This document shows positions 6,166 through 12,832 of a DNA stretch of 16,222 bases, one piece after another. The notes under the pieces were generated by a model. It searched no databases. It saw nothing but the letters and a program-made list of their open reading frames with translations, and was not told where the DNA came from. The number at the start of each line of letters is the position of its first letter. The first letter of the stretch is position 1. Source of the stretch: an uncultured Lachnospiraceae bacterium (GTDB taxonomy: Bacteria > Bacillota > Clostridia > Lachnospirales > Lachnospiraceae); contig CAJOQZ010000313.1 in the NCBI GenBank assembly GCA_905236585.1, forward strand, positions 1 through 16,222, in the 5' to 3' direction. The position numbers and the translations under genes were made by a program.

Positions 6166-8250
6166 ATGCGTCTGCGGAATATTCCGGCGGCAAAACCCGC
6201 TGTGGAAAATAGCGAACAATGCATTCAGAACCCTGCCGAATGGAAAGGCAGGTGGGGGGAACTGTTCCAGAATGACCATCCGATTTTTATTGAGATTGGG
6301 ATGGGGAAGGGGCAGTTTATTATTTCACAGGCAAAAATGCATCCCGATATCAATTTTCTTGGGCTGGAGCGTTATGAAAGCGTGATGTTCCGCGCCGTAC
6401 AAAGGCTGGACGCAAAGCCTCTTCCCAATCTCCGTCTGATCTGCTGCGACGCCGCGGATCTTGCCGATTTTTTTGAAAAAGGCGAGGTGGGGCGGATTTA
6501 TTTGAATTTTTCCGATCCGTGGCCGAAAGCGCGGCACGCGAAACGGCGGCTGACGTCGAGCCGGTTTCTGTCCGTTTATGAAAAGGTTCTCGCTGACGGC
6601 GGCATGGTGGAGTTTAAGACCGACAACGGCGGCCTGTTTGCTTTTTCAAAAGAGGAGATGGAGGCGGCAAAGCATTGGACGCTCCTTGCGGCGACCGACG
6701 ATCTGCATAGTGTGGGGCAGCGGGGGGCGGCTGGGAACGATCTGCACGGCGCGGGGCAGCAGGGGGCGGCGCGAAACGATTTGCCGTATGCCGGGCTGCG
6801 GGAAGACGAGGCGCGAAATCGGCTGTTAGTCGGCAATATCATGACCGAATACGAGGAGATGTTCGTCGCGGAGGGGAAGCCGATTCACAAACTTTTGGCA
6901 AAATTCCATGCGTTTCTGCCTCTTTTTTCTGTTCTTATTTTTTCACTCGCACCGGCAGTTTTCGTAAAGGCGGAGGAGTATTGGCCCGGCAGCATCGAGG
7001 TTTCGGCGGATGCCGCGGTCGTGATGGACGCGGACACCGGTGCCGTACTATATGGCAAGGATGCGGACAGCGCCTATTATCCGGCGAGCATTACGAAAAT
7101 CATGACGACGCTGCTTGCTGTCGAAAACTGCGACATGGACGAAGTCGTTACGTTTTCCGAGGACGCCGTGAAGAAAAACGAGGGGGAAAACTCCCACATC
7201 AGCCGGGATATCGGCGAGGAAATGACGATGGAGCAATGCCTGTACGCGGTCATGCTCGAATCGGCGAATGAGTGCGCCTATGCGGTGGCGGAACACGTCA
7301 GCGGCGATGTGAAGACGTTTGTCGATTTGATGAACGAACGGGCGGCGGCAATCGGCTGTACGCATACGCATTTTAACAATCCCAACGGCCTTCCGGACGA
7401 AAATCATTACGTCAGCGCTTACGATATGGCGCTGATTTCGCGGGAGGCGTGGCAGAACGAGACGTTTCGCACAATAGCGGGGACGCGTGCTTATTCGATT
7501 CCGCCGACGAATACGCATGACGTGATCACGCCGCTTAACAATCACCATGCCATGATCAATTCTTATAAAACGAGCCAGTATCTCTATGACGGCTGCCTCG
7601 GGGGGAAAACCGGCTATACGGACGCTGCGGGTTACACGCTGGTGACGTATGCGCGGCGGGATGACATGACGCTGATCTGCGTGGTGCTTTCCGCGCCGGG
7701 GGACGGGTATTATCCCGATACGATTCATTTATTCAATTATTGTTTTGACAATTTCATGCATTATGCGGTGACCGATCAGGGGAATTTGTTCGGAAACATC
7801 AATATCGGTTCGCTTGCCGAAAACGTAAGCCTTGTGAAAATCAGCGAGGATAGCCAAATCGTCCTGCCGAAAGCCGCGCGGTTTGCCGATGCAAAGTATG
7901 AGGTCGTTCCGGTCGAAAACGCGTCGGACGGTGAGATCGGCGAGATCCGATACACTTACGCGGGGCGTTTTGTGGGAAAAGGCGAACTGCTTTACTTAGC
8001 GTCTGCCGAGGAGGAAGGGTATCCGTTCTCCAATCTTGCGGAGGAAAATTCGTATATTCAGATCAATGTACTGCTGATCGCGCTCGTTACGGTCGGCAGT
8101 ATTTCGGCGGTGCTGGCGCTGTACTGGCTGCGCCGCTGGTCGTCGGATGAATTGGTCCGCCGCCGCCGGATTCATACCGAAGCGAAAATGATGGAATTTA
8201 AGGGAACCACGATCCGCCGCGAAAAAAGCCGCCGTCGAAGAAGGAGATAG
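6166..8250 (+). CDS. trmB: Fusion: TrmB tRNA (guanine46-N7)-methyltransferase joined to DacF-type D-Ala-D-Ala carboxypeptidase
   Basis: One uninterrupted 694-codon frame encodes two complete enzymes. Residues 1 to about 243 are TrmB, which makes m7G46 in tRNA: the SAM site FIEIGMGKGQF (41-51), GLERY (66-70), NFSDPWPKARHAKRRL (114-129), FKTDN (150-154) and NIMTEYEE (224-231) are all intact. About 26 residues of tandem repeat are inserted at 178-203, after the conserved DLH. TrmB normally ends soon after GKPI (237-240). Here it runs into KLLAKFHAFLPLFSVLIFS, a signal peptide/TM segment ending AVFVKA-EE, then a penicillin-binding-protein type S11 peptidase with SITK (Ser308, Lys311), SAN (366-368) and KTG (481-483). 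A second TM (about 633-654) and an Arg-rich tail follow. The topology would put TrmB inside and the peptidase outside, and signal peptidase could separate them. An internal TTG start at 6895 for the peptidase is possible, but its spacing to GGAGGGG is poor (18 bases). Confidence 0.85.
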   Translation: MRLRNIPAAKPAVENSEQCIQNPAEWKGRWGELFQNDHPIFIEIGMGKGQFIISQAKMHPDINFLGLERYESVMFRAVQRLDAKPLPNLRLICCDAADLADFFEKGEVGRIYLNFSDPWPKARHAKRRLTSSRFLSVYEKVLADGGMVEFKTDNGGLFAFSKEEMEAAKHWTLLAATDDLHSVGQRGAAGNDLHGAGQQGAARNDLPYAGLREDEARNRLLVGNIMTEYEEMFVAEGKPIHKLLAKFHAFLPLFSVLIFSLAPAVFVKAEEYWPGSIEVSADAAVVMDADTGAVLYGKDADSAYYPASITKIMTTLLAVENCDMDEVVTFSEDAVKKNEGENSHISRDIGEEMTMEQCLYAVMLESANECAYAVAEHVSGDVKTFVDLMNERAAAIGCTHTHFNNPNGLPDENHYVSAYDMALISREAWQNETFRTIAGTRAYSIPPTNTHDVITPLNNHHAMINSYKTSQYLYDGCLGGKTGYTDAAGYTLVTYARRDDMTLICVVLSAPGDGYYPDTIHLFNYCFDNFMHYAVTDQGNLFGNINIGSLAENVSLVKISEDSQIVLPKAARFADAKYEVVPVENASDGEIGEIRYTYAGRFVGKGELLYLASAEEEGYPFSNLAEENSYIQINVLLIALVTVGSISAVLALYWLRRWSSDELVRRRRIHTEAKMMEFKGTTIRREKSRRRRRR
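6697..6816 (+). repeat. Tandem 39-bp repeat inserted inside the TrmB domain
   Basis: Units start at 6697, 6736 and 6775. They encode DDLHSVGQRGAAG, NDLHGAGQQGAAR and a diverged NDLPYAGLREDEAR. Typical TrmB has a single DLH here followed closely by the NIMTEYE motif, so the units look like an in-frame duplication of host sequence. Confidence 0.75.
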
Positions 8251-8258
8251 GGGGCAAT

Positions 8259-8372
8259 CTGCGGAAATTTTATTTTATCTTGAGAACAAACGATTCTCCG
8301 TGTGAGGTTAAGGCATTTTTTGCCGTCGAACACAAAAGATTTGTTTGTTCCCAAGGCAAAAATTACCCGCAG
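8259..8372 (+). repeat. Dispersed hairpin repeat, full copy A
   Basis: The ends CTGCGG (8259-8264) and CCGCAG (8367-8372) are inverted. Inside, GAGAACAAAC pairs with GTTTGTTC, then GTGT with ACAC, with GGCATTTTTTGCC at the centre. The middle matches the reverse complement of copy B closely (TGTGAGGTTAAGGCATT and GCCGTCGAACAC are shared). The terminal stem has a different sequence from copy B but stays complementary. It lies between convergent stops at 8250 and 8392 and could terminate both. Confidence 0.85.
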
Positions 8373-8391
8373 GGCAAGTATAATATTTCCT

Positions 8392-8913
8392 TTACTCTTC
8401 GCTTAACCGCTGCAATTCTTCGGTCAGCCGCACCTTGTCCGCTGTAAGAAACAGCAGCCCGTCGGCGGCGTCTACATACGTGATAAAAAGCGGGCGGAGC
8501 GTTTCGGATTCCGAGATCAACTGCGCCAGATATGGCTTGTACGCCGCGTCCGCCTCTAAAAATACCACATCAAACGCATTTTCCGAAGAAACTTTTGCGC
8601 AGGTTTTTTTGAAGATGGCGATAAGTTCTTTTTCTTCCGCAAGTTGCGCCTTCGTTTTATCGAGGAGAAAATACCCGTCTTTGTCTTTTGCCAGATCCAT
8701 CGCCTTGATCGCCCGCTGCACCTGCTTGGTGAGTGCGCTGCCCGACGGGTAGAGTGATTCAAAATAGGTCATGAAGTCCATGGCGTTTTTGAAATGGATG
8801 TTCTTCCCGTTTTCTTTGATCTCGGTGGAAAGGATGCGGGTGATGATCATCTCGCATTTCGAGCGGGAAGGGTTGATGCGGACGCGCCGGGGTTTGGTGT
8901 AATGCTGCTCCAT
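8392..8913 (-). CDS. Putative ArgR-like transcriptional regulator
   Basis: I choose the ATG at 8911-8913 (173 residues) because AAGGAGC lies five bases upstream on this strand; the longer frame to 8964 lacks a ribosome binding site. The N-terminal half ends in LTKQVQRAIKAMDLAKDKDG followed by YFLLDKTK, which resembles the ArgR winged-helix recognition pattern (SRDIKELGLxKxxDGxY). The C-terminal half ends in DAADGLLFLTADKVRLTEEL, which resembles the ArgR oligomerisation domain (GDDTILxIxxD). The rest is weakly similar at best, so it may be a diverged relative or an unrelated regulator. It is transcribed alone, with a good promoter that overlaps repeated operator-like boxes, suggesting autoregulation. 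Two inverted copies of the hairpin repeat flank the gene. Confidence 0.45.
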   Translation of the reverse strand: MEQHYTKPRRVRINPSRSKCEMIITRILSTEIKENGKNIHFKNAMDFMTYFESLYPSGSALTKQVQRAIKAMDLAKDKDGYFLLDKTKAQLAEEKELIAIFKKTCAKVSSENAFDVVFLEADAAYKPYLAQLISESETLRPLFITYVDAADGLLFLTADKVRLTEELQRLSEE

Positions 8914-8955
8914 CAGATGCTCCTTATTATGTGTGCATAAAAGGTGTAATTCCAA

Positions 8956-8996
8956 ATACGACATAGAATAATGTCATATCTGTATTATACGACATA
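8956..8996 (-). promoter_or_regulatory. Operator-like boxes ATACGACATA / AATGTCATAT / ATACGACATA
   Basis: ATACGACATA occurs at 8956-8965 and again at 8987-8996, and an inverted variant AATGTCATAT lies between them at 8970-8979. Any neighbouring pair forms an imperfect palindrome. The third box overlaps the -10 element of the minus-strand promoter, the usual place for a repressor. Confidence 0.55.
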
Positions 8997-9012
8997 ATTT
9001 GTGAGATGTAAA
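8984..9012 (-). promoter_or_regulatory. Sigma-A promoter of the ArgR-like gene
   Basis: On the minus strand TTTACA (complement of 9007-9012), a 17-base spacer and a perfect TATAAT (complement of 8984-8989) point towards the 8913 start. Confidence 0.75.
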
Positions 9013-9031
9013 TATGCTCCCATATGGCATT

Positions 9032-9158
9032 TTCACGGAAATCATTTTTCATTCAATCTTGCCTTGGGAACAGACAAATCCCCGTGTTCGACGGCGAGAA
9101 TGCCTTAACCTCACACTTAAGATTGTTTGTTCTCCAGATAAAAGAGGATTTCCGTGAA
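9032..9158 (-). repeat. Dispersed hairpin repeat, full copy B (inverted relative to copy A)
   Basis: The ends are TTCACGGAAATC and GATTTCCGTGAA, perfect 12-bp inverted repeats. Read on the minus strand, the interior carries GGAGAACAAAC, TGTGAGGTTAAGGCATT, GCCGTCGAACAC and TGTTCCCAAGGCAAG, in the same order as copy A. No protein is encoded, so it fits a miniature inverted-repeat element or a structured-RNA type repeat. I see no clear target-site duplication outside the ends. Confidence 0.85.
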
Positions 9159-9214
9159 CGAAAGGTGGACGATATTAGACGGGATGGTTGTTTTTGACTC
9201 ATTTCAAGTTCCGA

Positions 9215-9243
9215 TTGTCTTTTTTTGCCGCTCCATGTATAAT
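9215..9243 (+). promoter_or_regulatory. Sigma-A promoter of the Uma2-family gene
   Basis: TTGTCT (9215-9220), a 17-base spacer and a perfect TATAAT (9238-9243) give a predicted start near 9250, leaving a leader of about 75 bases. The rest of 9159-9324 shows no further structure I can name. Confidence 0.65.
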
Positions 9244-9324
9244 AGAGATATGTTTTTGGCGGAGCCGGCTTTTGCTTATGTTTTTGAGCAATTCCTTATC
9301 ATATGTTAGACGAAGGAGAAGCAT

Positions 9325-9900
9325 ATGGCGGACACACAACAGATTCTGTATCTCACAATCGACGATTATAACCGTCTGCCGGAAGGGGCGAGGACGGAAC
9401 TGATCAAGGGGCGTTTCTATAATATGGCGGCGCCGAACCGCGAGCATCAGAGGATTTCGGGCGAATTATTTTTCCGTATCAAGGAAACGATTTTAAGACA
9501 CGGCGGCGACTGTGAGGTCTATGCCGCGCCGTTCGACGTTTTTCTCGAAGACCATACGGACGCGGACGAGAAGCATTGGGCGGACACCGTTGTGCAGCCG
9601 GATATTTCGGTCATTTGCGACAAAGACAAATTGAACCGTCAGGGCTGCAAAGGGGCGCCGGACTGGGTGATCGAGATTGTGTCTCCCGGCGATGCGGCGC
9701 ATGATTATGACGACAAACTGCATCTGTACCGTGCGAACGGAGTGAGGGAGTACTGGATCGTAGACCCGGCGCATGAGCGGACGCTTGTGTATGATTTTGA
9801 GGGAGCCGGAGACAACTTTGTCACAATTTACGGTTTTTCGGACACGGTTCCGGTTCGTATATACGATAAGTTTGAGATAGATTTCGCGGCATTCACTTAG
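9325..9900 (+). CDS. Uma2 family (DUF820) PD-(D/E)XK nuclease-like protein
   Basis: The 191-residue protein follows the Uma2 pattern: LTIDDYNRLPEGARTELIKG at about 10-29 (the conserved E-x-(I/V)-x-G start), then NREHQRISGELFFRI, VQPDISVICDKDK (the PD of the active site), APDWVIEIVSPGD (the ExV strand) and KLHLYRANGVREYWIVDP. Together these form the PD-(D/E)XK endonuclease-like fold with its acidic and lysine positions present. Uma2 proteins are abundant in cyanobacteria and some Firmicutes; their biological role is poorly known. AAGGAG a few bases before ATG 9325 supports the start. It has its own promoter and no evident toxin or transposase partner. Confidence 0.88.
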   Translation: MADTQQILYLTIDDYNRLPEGARTELIKGRFYNMAAPNREHQRISGELFFRIKETILRHGGDCEVYAAPFDVFLEDHTDADEKHWADTVVQPDISVICDKDKLNRQGCKGAPDWVIEIVSPGDAAHDYDDKLHLYRANGVREYWIVDPAHERTLVYDFEGAGDNFVTIYGFSDTVPVRIYDKFEIDFAAFT

Positions 9901-9940
9901 GGAACGGCAGATTATTATACGGTTCCGTAAAGGAGCATTA

Positions 9941-10645
9941 ATGACATCCGAAGAATATGAGAAGAAGATTCATGCCGCATCCGCCCTTGTCTTAAGGCAG
10001 CATGGAATTGCGCGGACGAGGGAGTTGGAAGCGGAGGGAATTTCCTATAAAACTTTGTTGAAAATGGTTGCCGACGGCTCTCTTGTCCGTGCGAAAAGCG
10101 GCTATTATACGCTGCCGGACGCTTCCTTTTCGGAAGAAGAATTGGTCGGCGCATTGTACGGCGACGGCGTGCTTACGATGGAGAGTGCGCTTTTTTTTCA
10201 TAAATATATTGACAAAAAACCGGACGCATGGCGGATCGCCGTCAGCAAGAATACGTCGAAATCACGCTTTATCAATCCGCCGGTGCCGATAGAGCCGTAT
10301 TACACGGAAGAGCGGGTGCTGCCGATCGGCGCGGTAGAATGTGTTTTACAAAAAAACGGAATCCGTATCGAAAATGAAGGGTTGCCCGAAAAGGAGGATG
10401 CCGCGGGGGAGGGAGTCTTGTCCAAAAGCGAGGACGCTGCGGCAGATTCCATGCGCATTTACGGGATCGACCGCCTGATCTGCGACGTGCTGAAATACGA
10501 GGAGAAAATGGATCGCGGCGATTTCAAGACGGCGGTTCGCGCTTATATTGACGACGAGAGAAAAGACATTGCAAAACTGCTTTCCTATGCTAAGGAGCGG
10601 AAAGTCCTAAAAAAAGTGCAGTCCATGATCGGAGTGTGGCTTTAA
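9941..10645 (+). CDS. AbiEi-type antitoxin / transcriptional regulator (type IV TA family)
   Basis: The 234-residue protein starts with a winged-helix segment, GIARTRELEAEGISYKTLLK followed by SLVRAKSGYYTLP, as in the AbiEi antitoxin N-terminal domain. The C-terminal half has IYGIDRLICDVLKYEEKMDR and VRAYIDDERKDIAKL, matching the family closely. A 26-residue insert (EKEDAAGEGVL then SKSEDAAADSM, about residues 150-173) looks like a short internal duplication. AbiEi proteins repress their own operon and usually precede an AbiEii nucleotidyltransferase toxin; the gene downstream does not show that family's GS-x10-DxD-type pattern. AAGGAG lies nine bases before ATG 9941. The stop overlaps the next start (TAATG), so translation is coupled. 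Confidence 0.82.
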   Translation: MTSEEYEKKIHAASALVLRQHGIARTRELEAEGISYKTLLKMVADGSLVRAKSGYYTLPDASFSEEELVGALYGDGVLTMESALFFHKYIDKKPDAWRIAVSKNTSKSRFINPPVPIEPYYTEERVLPIGAVECVLQKNGIRIENEGLPEKEDAAGEGVLSKSEDAAADSMRIYGIDRLICDVLKYEEKMDRGDFKTAVRAYIDDERKDIAKLLSYAKERKVLKKVQSMIGVWL

Positions 10646-11238
10646 TGGGGGCAGAAGGGCAGCAGTTGGAGCATACTGCGACCGACAAAGCGGAGGATCT
10701 GACATCGGAACGAAGCGAATCCGGCGTGCCGGACAACCGTCTCCCCGAAGATCGCGCGGCGGAAGATTTCGCGGTAATCTTGAAGTTTTTGGAATTGAAT
10801 AACGAGATGACGCGGTATTTATCGCTGTACCGACTGTTAAGAACGGAAGTCCTTGACGGGATGCGTGCTTCAAAAGCGCTGCTGGCGGCTTGCGAAAAAG
10901 AAGAGGTATCGCTGCTGCCGGAACGGATGTCGCTCCTTGCGGGGTACGGAGACTATATGTATATGCGGCGCAAATGGAAGCGGCTGCAGCGGCAGGTGAA
11001 GCGGGCGGATAAGAAAGTGCGCGGAGCCAAAAATCCGATGTGGGAGGGGAATCCTGCCGGAACAACGGATTGCGATACGACGCAGGCGGCACAAGGTCTT
11101 AGGGCGGGACTTTTGCTCCCGGACTGGAAAGAGGTTATGACCGTTGTAACGAATTTCGGGACGCCGCTGTGGGAGCGGCTATGCGCGGGCGAATTGTATG
11201 TCGGCGACTGGATGCCGGATTTAGGGCGGTTCCTGTGA
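10645..11238 (+). CDS. Hypothetical protein translationally coupled to the AbiEi-like gene
   Basis: I start at ATG 10645, which shares its A with the preceding TAA stop and has GGAG at 10631-10634; a GTG at 10636 is possible but worse placed. The 197-residue product has an acidic, disordered-looking N-terminus to about residue 37 and a helical middle rich in Leu, Arg and Glu (KFLELNNEMTRYLSLYRLLR, then LLPERMSLLAGYGDYMYMRR). A very basic stretch RRKWKRLQRQVKRADKKVRG follows, which could bind nucleic acid. I do not recognise a family. The coupling suggests it works with the AbiEi-like protein, possibly as a non-standard toxin or effector, but this is inference. Confidence 0.55.
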   Translation: MGAEGQQLEHTATDKAEDLTSERSESGVPDNRLPEDRAAEDFAVILKFLELNNEMTRYLSLYRLLRTEVLDGMRASKALLAACEKEEVSLLPERMSLLAGYGDYMYMRRKWKRLQRQVKRADKKVRGAKNPMWEGNPAGTTDCDTTQAAQGLRAGLLLPDWKEVMTVVTNFGTPLWERLCAGELYVGDWMPDLGRFL

Positions 11239-11252
11239 TGGATGGAATGGAG

Positions 11253-11313
11253 GCACGGAAATCAACTTTTGTTTGTTCCCAAGGCAAGAATGGATGAAAA
11301 TTGATTTCCGTGC
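11253..11313 (+). repeat. Dispersed hairpin repeat, internally deleted copy C
   Basis: The ends GCACGGAAATCAA and TTGATTTCCGTGC are perfect 13-bp inverted repeats. Between them only the right arm TTTGTTTGTTCCCAAGGCAAG is kept; the left arm and centre of copies A and B are missing. It begins 14 bases after the preceding stop codon. Confidence 0.85.
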
Positions 11314-11359
11314 AATTTACGGAATTATCGAGGCAAAAAGGGAATACGTCAGGCGGTGA

Positions 11360-12691
11360 ATGGAAACTATGTCGGATGCGGATATTTTGAGCGAATTGGA
11401 AAGATTGGCGGCTTCGAACCGTTATCCGTTCCATATGCCGGGACACAAGCGGCGGATGGCGGGGCTATCGAATCCGTATCTGTACGATATTACGGAGATA
11501 GAAGGTTTTGACGATTTGGCGGAGCCGAAGGGAGTCCTGCGGCACCTGTTGGACGAACTGGCGGATTTATATGATGCCGGGGAGGCGTTTTTGTCGGTGA
11601 ACGGTTCGACGGGATCGAATCTGACCGGCATTTTCGCAGCGACCGAGCAGCACGACGAAGTGCTGATTGCAGAAAACTGTCACCGCAGTGTTTTCCATGC
11701 AGCGGAATTACGGGAACTAACGGTTCATCTGATCGAGCCGGAACGATATGCGCCGGAGGCAGCCGGGAGCAGTTCTTGGGAAGTGCAGCCGGATGAGGCG
11801 AATGGGGCAGCATACGGTATCCCGGAAACGGCAAAAAAAGAAATGAATGCTATTGCGGAAGCGGCAGTCAAAGGCGCAGTCCTGCCGTCCGCAGTCGCGG
11901 CGGCATTTGCCGAACATCCGGCGATCCGGACGGTAATCATCACTTCGCCGACCTATGAAGGCATAATATCGGATATCCGGGCGATCGCCGACGTAACGCA
12001 CGCGCACGGGGCAAAACTTTTCGTGGATGCGGCGCATGGAGCGCATTTTAGCGTCGGGAATACGTTTTTAGCGGAAAACGCGGCGGAAGGGAAGCCGGGG
12101 GCAAGCGGAACCGGAACAGGGAATCGCGGCAGAAAGCAGGATAATACCCCCTTTTTCCCACTGGATGCGATTCACTTAGGCGCGGACTTGCAGAGCGTAA
12201 GCCTCCATAAGACGCTGCCGATGCCGGGGCAGTCGAGCCTTCTTCTGCTGCCGAAGCAGGGCGGGCTTGTGGATAGCGAAAGGGTTGCGCATTATTGGCA
12301 GATTTTCATGTCCAGTTCGCCGTCCTACCTATTGATGGCGATGGTCGCAAACGGCGTCCGCTGGCTGAAAGATAACGGCAAAGAGGCGTTTGCCGCCTAT
12401 CGGCAGCGGCTGGAAGTCTTTTATCGGGAAGCGAATACGCTGCGGCATTTATACATTTTGCCCCCGGAGGGTCGTGATATCGGCAAAATCGTTGTCGTAT
12501 TACCCGAGGAAAAGCCGATTACGGCAGATTCCCTTGCCGCAACCTTGCGCGAGCAATACGCGATCGACGTGGAACTTGCCGCCGACCGCTATATTATCGC
12601 CATGACAAGCGTTATGGACTGCGAGGAGGGCTTTTCGCGGCTGACAAAGGCGTTACAGGAGATAGACGACAGCATTAGTGCACGTCCATAG
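11360..12691 (+). CDS. Orn/Lys/Arg decarboxylase family PLP enzyme (YaaO-like)
   Basis: A 443-residue fold-type I PLP enzyme. RYPFHMPGHKRR (21-32) is the classic start of the family, followed by DITEIEGFDDL, the SVNGSTGSNLTGIFAA phosphate-binding region, TSPTYEGIISD, FVDAAHGAHF (Asp223 and His226 positioned as for the PLP pyridine) and SLHKTLPMPGQSS with Lys284 as the Schiff-base lysine. It should decarboxylate a basic amino acid to a polyamine precursor; the substrate cannot be told. Two stretches look inserted compared with relatives: about 130-172 (Ser/Ala/Glu-rich) and 237-262 (Gly/Thr/Lys-rich). Its position before the kinase-yaaR-holB-ricT genes is that of yaaO in Bacillus. The ribosome binding site is weak (AGGCGG), and the ATG at codon 4 is an alternative. 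Confidence 0.88.
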   Translation: METMSDADILSELERLAASNRYPFHMPGHKRRMAGLSNPYLYDITEIEGFDDLAEPKGVLRHLLDELADLYDAGEAFLSVNGSTGSNLTGIFAATEQHDEVLIAENCHRSVFHAAELRELTVHLIEPERYAPEAAGSSSWEVQPDEANGAAYGIPETAKKEMNAIAEAAVKGAVLPSAVAAAFAEHPAIRTVIITSPTYEGIISDIRAIADVTHAHGAKLFVDAAHGAHFSVGNTFLAENAAEGKPGASGTGTGNRGRKQDNTPFFPLDAIHLGADLQSVSLHKTLPMPGQSSLLLLPKQGGLVDSERVAHYWQIFMSSSPSYLLMAMVANGVRWLKDNGKEAFAAYRQRLEVFYREANTLRHLYILPPEGRDIGKIVVVLPEEKPITADSLAATLREQYAIDVELAADRYIIAMTSVMDCEEGFSRLTKALQEIDDSISARP

Positions 12692-12816
12692 GGGAACAGG
12701 ACGAAAAGACGGGCGCCGTACCGGCAAGCCAAGGGGAACAGGACGAAAAAACAGATGCCGTACCGGCAAGCCAAGGGGTAAAGGACGAAAAAACGGGCTC
12801 TGCACCCGGCGTACCA
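12691..12816 (+). repeat. Three tandem 42-bp repeats between decarboxylase and kinase genes
   Basis: Units start at 12691, 12733 and 12775. The first two are near identical (GGGGAACAGGACGAAAA at the start, CCGTACCGGCAAGCCAA at the end); the third is diverged. The unit is 14 codons and stays open in a frame giving GEQDEKTGAVPASQ, which differs from the frame of the decarboxylase, whose stop is the first unit's leading edge. The ribosome binding site of the next gene (CAGGAG at 12818-12823) follows directly. Confidence 0.85.
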
Positions 12817-12832
12817 ACAGGAGTTTTTGCTT

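Noticed and set aside
7048..7728. 226-codon minus-strand frame inside the carboxypeptidase
   Set aside because: It is Arg/His/Ile-rich shadow sequence of a gene with clear catalytic motifs and has no start signals.
9901..9926. Hairpin GGAAC/GTTCC between the Uma2 and AbiEi-like genes
   Set aside because: Short stem without a T-run; it may be chance.
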